Assembly: GCA_964605185.1 (NCBI GenBank)
Contig: CAZSBF010000119.1
Location: 1 to 12,875 of the forward strand
DNA length: 12,875 bases
Source: JACRIM01 sp964605185
Lineage (GTDB): Bacteria > Planctomycetota > Phycisphaerae > UBA1845 > UTPLA1
Direction of reading: 5' to 3'
In this document: piece by piece, positions 12,436-12,875 of the stretch
Numbering within the stretch: the first letter of the stretch is position 1
Layout: the number at the start of each line of letters is the position of its first letter
Translations under genes and position numbers: made by a program
Notes under the pieces: model-generated
Databases searched by the model: none
Told to the model about the DNA's origin: nothing
Seen by the model: only the letters and a program-made list of their open reading frames with translations

Positions 12436-12875
12436 CTAATTCGGGCGTGTCGCGTCGCGGGCGATCTGAATCAACGCCTCATCGCGACCCAACGTTCCCT
12501 CGGCATGGGCCTTCCACGCTTTTTTCACTACGTCGGAGATCGCCGGCAGCTTTGCAAAGTAACCGGCCGTGTCGCCGTAGGCCTTGTGCGACGGATCGAT
12601 GACGGCCCGCACCGTGTCCGCCGCCTGAACGAAGATCAGCGTATGCGGAATGTCGTGGAACTCTTTCGAGCGGGCCTTGATCTTGTAGCGATAGAGCATG
12701 GAACGAAGCTCCTGCAAGGCAGAGCCGGATTGCTCGGTGGCGATGTCCAGCGCGTGAATACATTCATGCATGACGACCTCGCACATCGTCGAGCCGCTCA
12801 AACCCTCCACGCCGATGATGCAAACCGCCCCGCCGCCCTTTCGTCGATGAGTAAATCCCTGAGGAAACGGCGCCT
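12436..12875 (-). CDS. HExxH-motif protein (putative zinc metallopeptidase-like), 5' end outside window
   Basis: The frame is open to the window edge, so this is the C-terminal part (about 145 residues) of a larger minus-strand gene ending in TAG at 12436-12438. The segment CEVVMHECIHALDIA contains an HExxH zinc-binding motif in a helix, preceded by GAVCIIGVEGLSG, which looks like a strand before the active-site helix. The rest is helical, with YRYKIKARSKEFHDIPHTLIFVQAADTVRAV and ending RDATRPN; YGDTAGYFAKL may hold residues of the pocket. A third zinc ligand cannot be assigned by eye. No specific family was recognised; the N-terminal part, where a signal peptide might be, is not in the window. 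It lies 66 bases upstream of the lipoprotein gene in the same direction. Confidence 0.75.
   Translation of the reverse strand, partial: APFPQGFTHRRKGGGAVCIIGVEGLSGSTMCEVVMHECIHALDIATEQSGSALQELRSMLYRYKIKARSKEFHDIPHTLIFVQAADTVRAVIDPSHKAYGDTAGYFAKLPAISDVVKKAWKAHAEGTLGRDEALIQIARDATRPN

Noticed and set aside
1..12875. CRISPR array, tRNA, rRNA, transposase or IS ends
   Set aside because: Looked for on both strands; no evenly spaced direct repeats with spacers, no tRNA T-loop signature in a cloverleaf, and no DDE or other recombinase motifs were seen.

Overview
The window looks like a piece of a Planctomycetota chromosome. The evidence is a GC-rich sequence, a membrane protein carrying the CxxCGYNLR...CPEC zinc-ribbon signature common in that phylum, a YebC-family tail, a PrkA kinase, a very large propeller-type hybrid sensor kinase and a GIN-domain (DUF2807-like) lipoprotein. 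The phylum call is inference from gene style; there is no rRNA or other marker here.

Layout. Positions 1-264 hold the C-terminal end of a YebC/PmpR-family gene. Next come a zinc-ribbon multi-pass membrane protein (375-1361), a 276-base gap with a 10-bp-period repeat, and a 70-residue two-helix membrane protein with a strong ribosome binding site (1638-1850). A candidate promoter and a leader of about 110 bases precede prkA (2077-4137), which ends at a strong hairpin. A two-component pair follows: a secreted-propeller/PAS/GAF hybrid histidine kinase of about 1818 residues (4276-9732), overlapping by ATGA with a NarL/LuxR-type response regulator (9729-10385). A non-coding, AT-richer and strongly structured stretch of about 300 bases follows, then an RlmN-superfamily radical SAM gene (10697-11725). 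On the minus strand, convergent with it, are a GIN-domain lipoprotein (11719-12369) and, further upstream in its own direction, the C-terminal part of a protein with an HExxH motif (12436-12875, cut by the window edge).

How the genes may work together. The hybrid kinase probably senses a periplasmic ligand through its beta-propeller and Y_Y_Y module. It would integrate cytoplasmic cues through four PAS domains and one GAF domain, and signal through its own receiver and the translationally coupled LuxR-type regulator. PrkA is a stress-type Ser/Thr kinase, but the DUF444 and SpoVR genes that often accompany it are not next to it here.

The part most worth a second look is 10400-10650. Several inverted repeats there can form mutually exclusive hairpins, one of them covering the start of a short ORF with a good Shine-Dalgarno, directly upstream of an rRNA-methyltransferase-family gene. 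That layout is compatible with a regulatory leader (attenuator or riboswitch-like) or a small RNA. No tRNA, rRNA, CRISPR array or transposase was seen.
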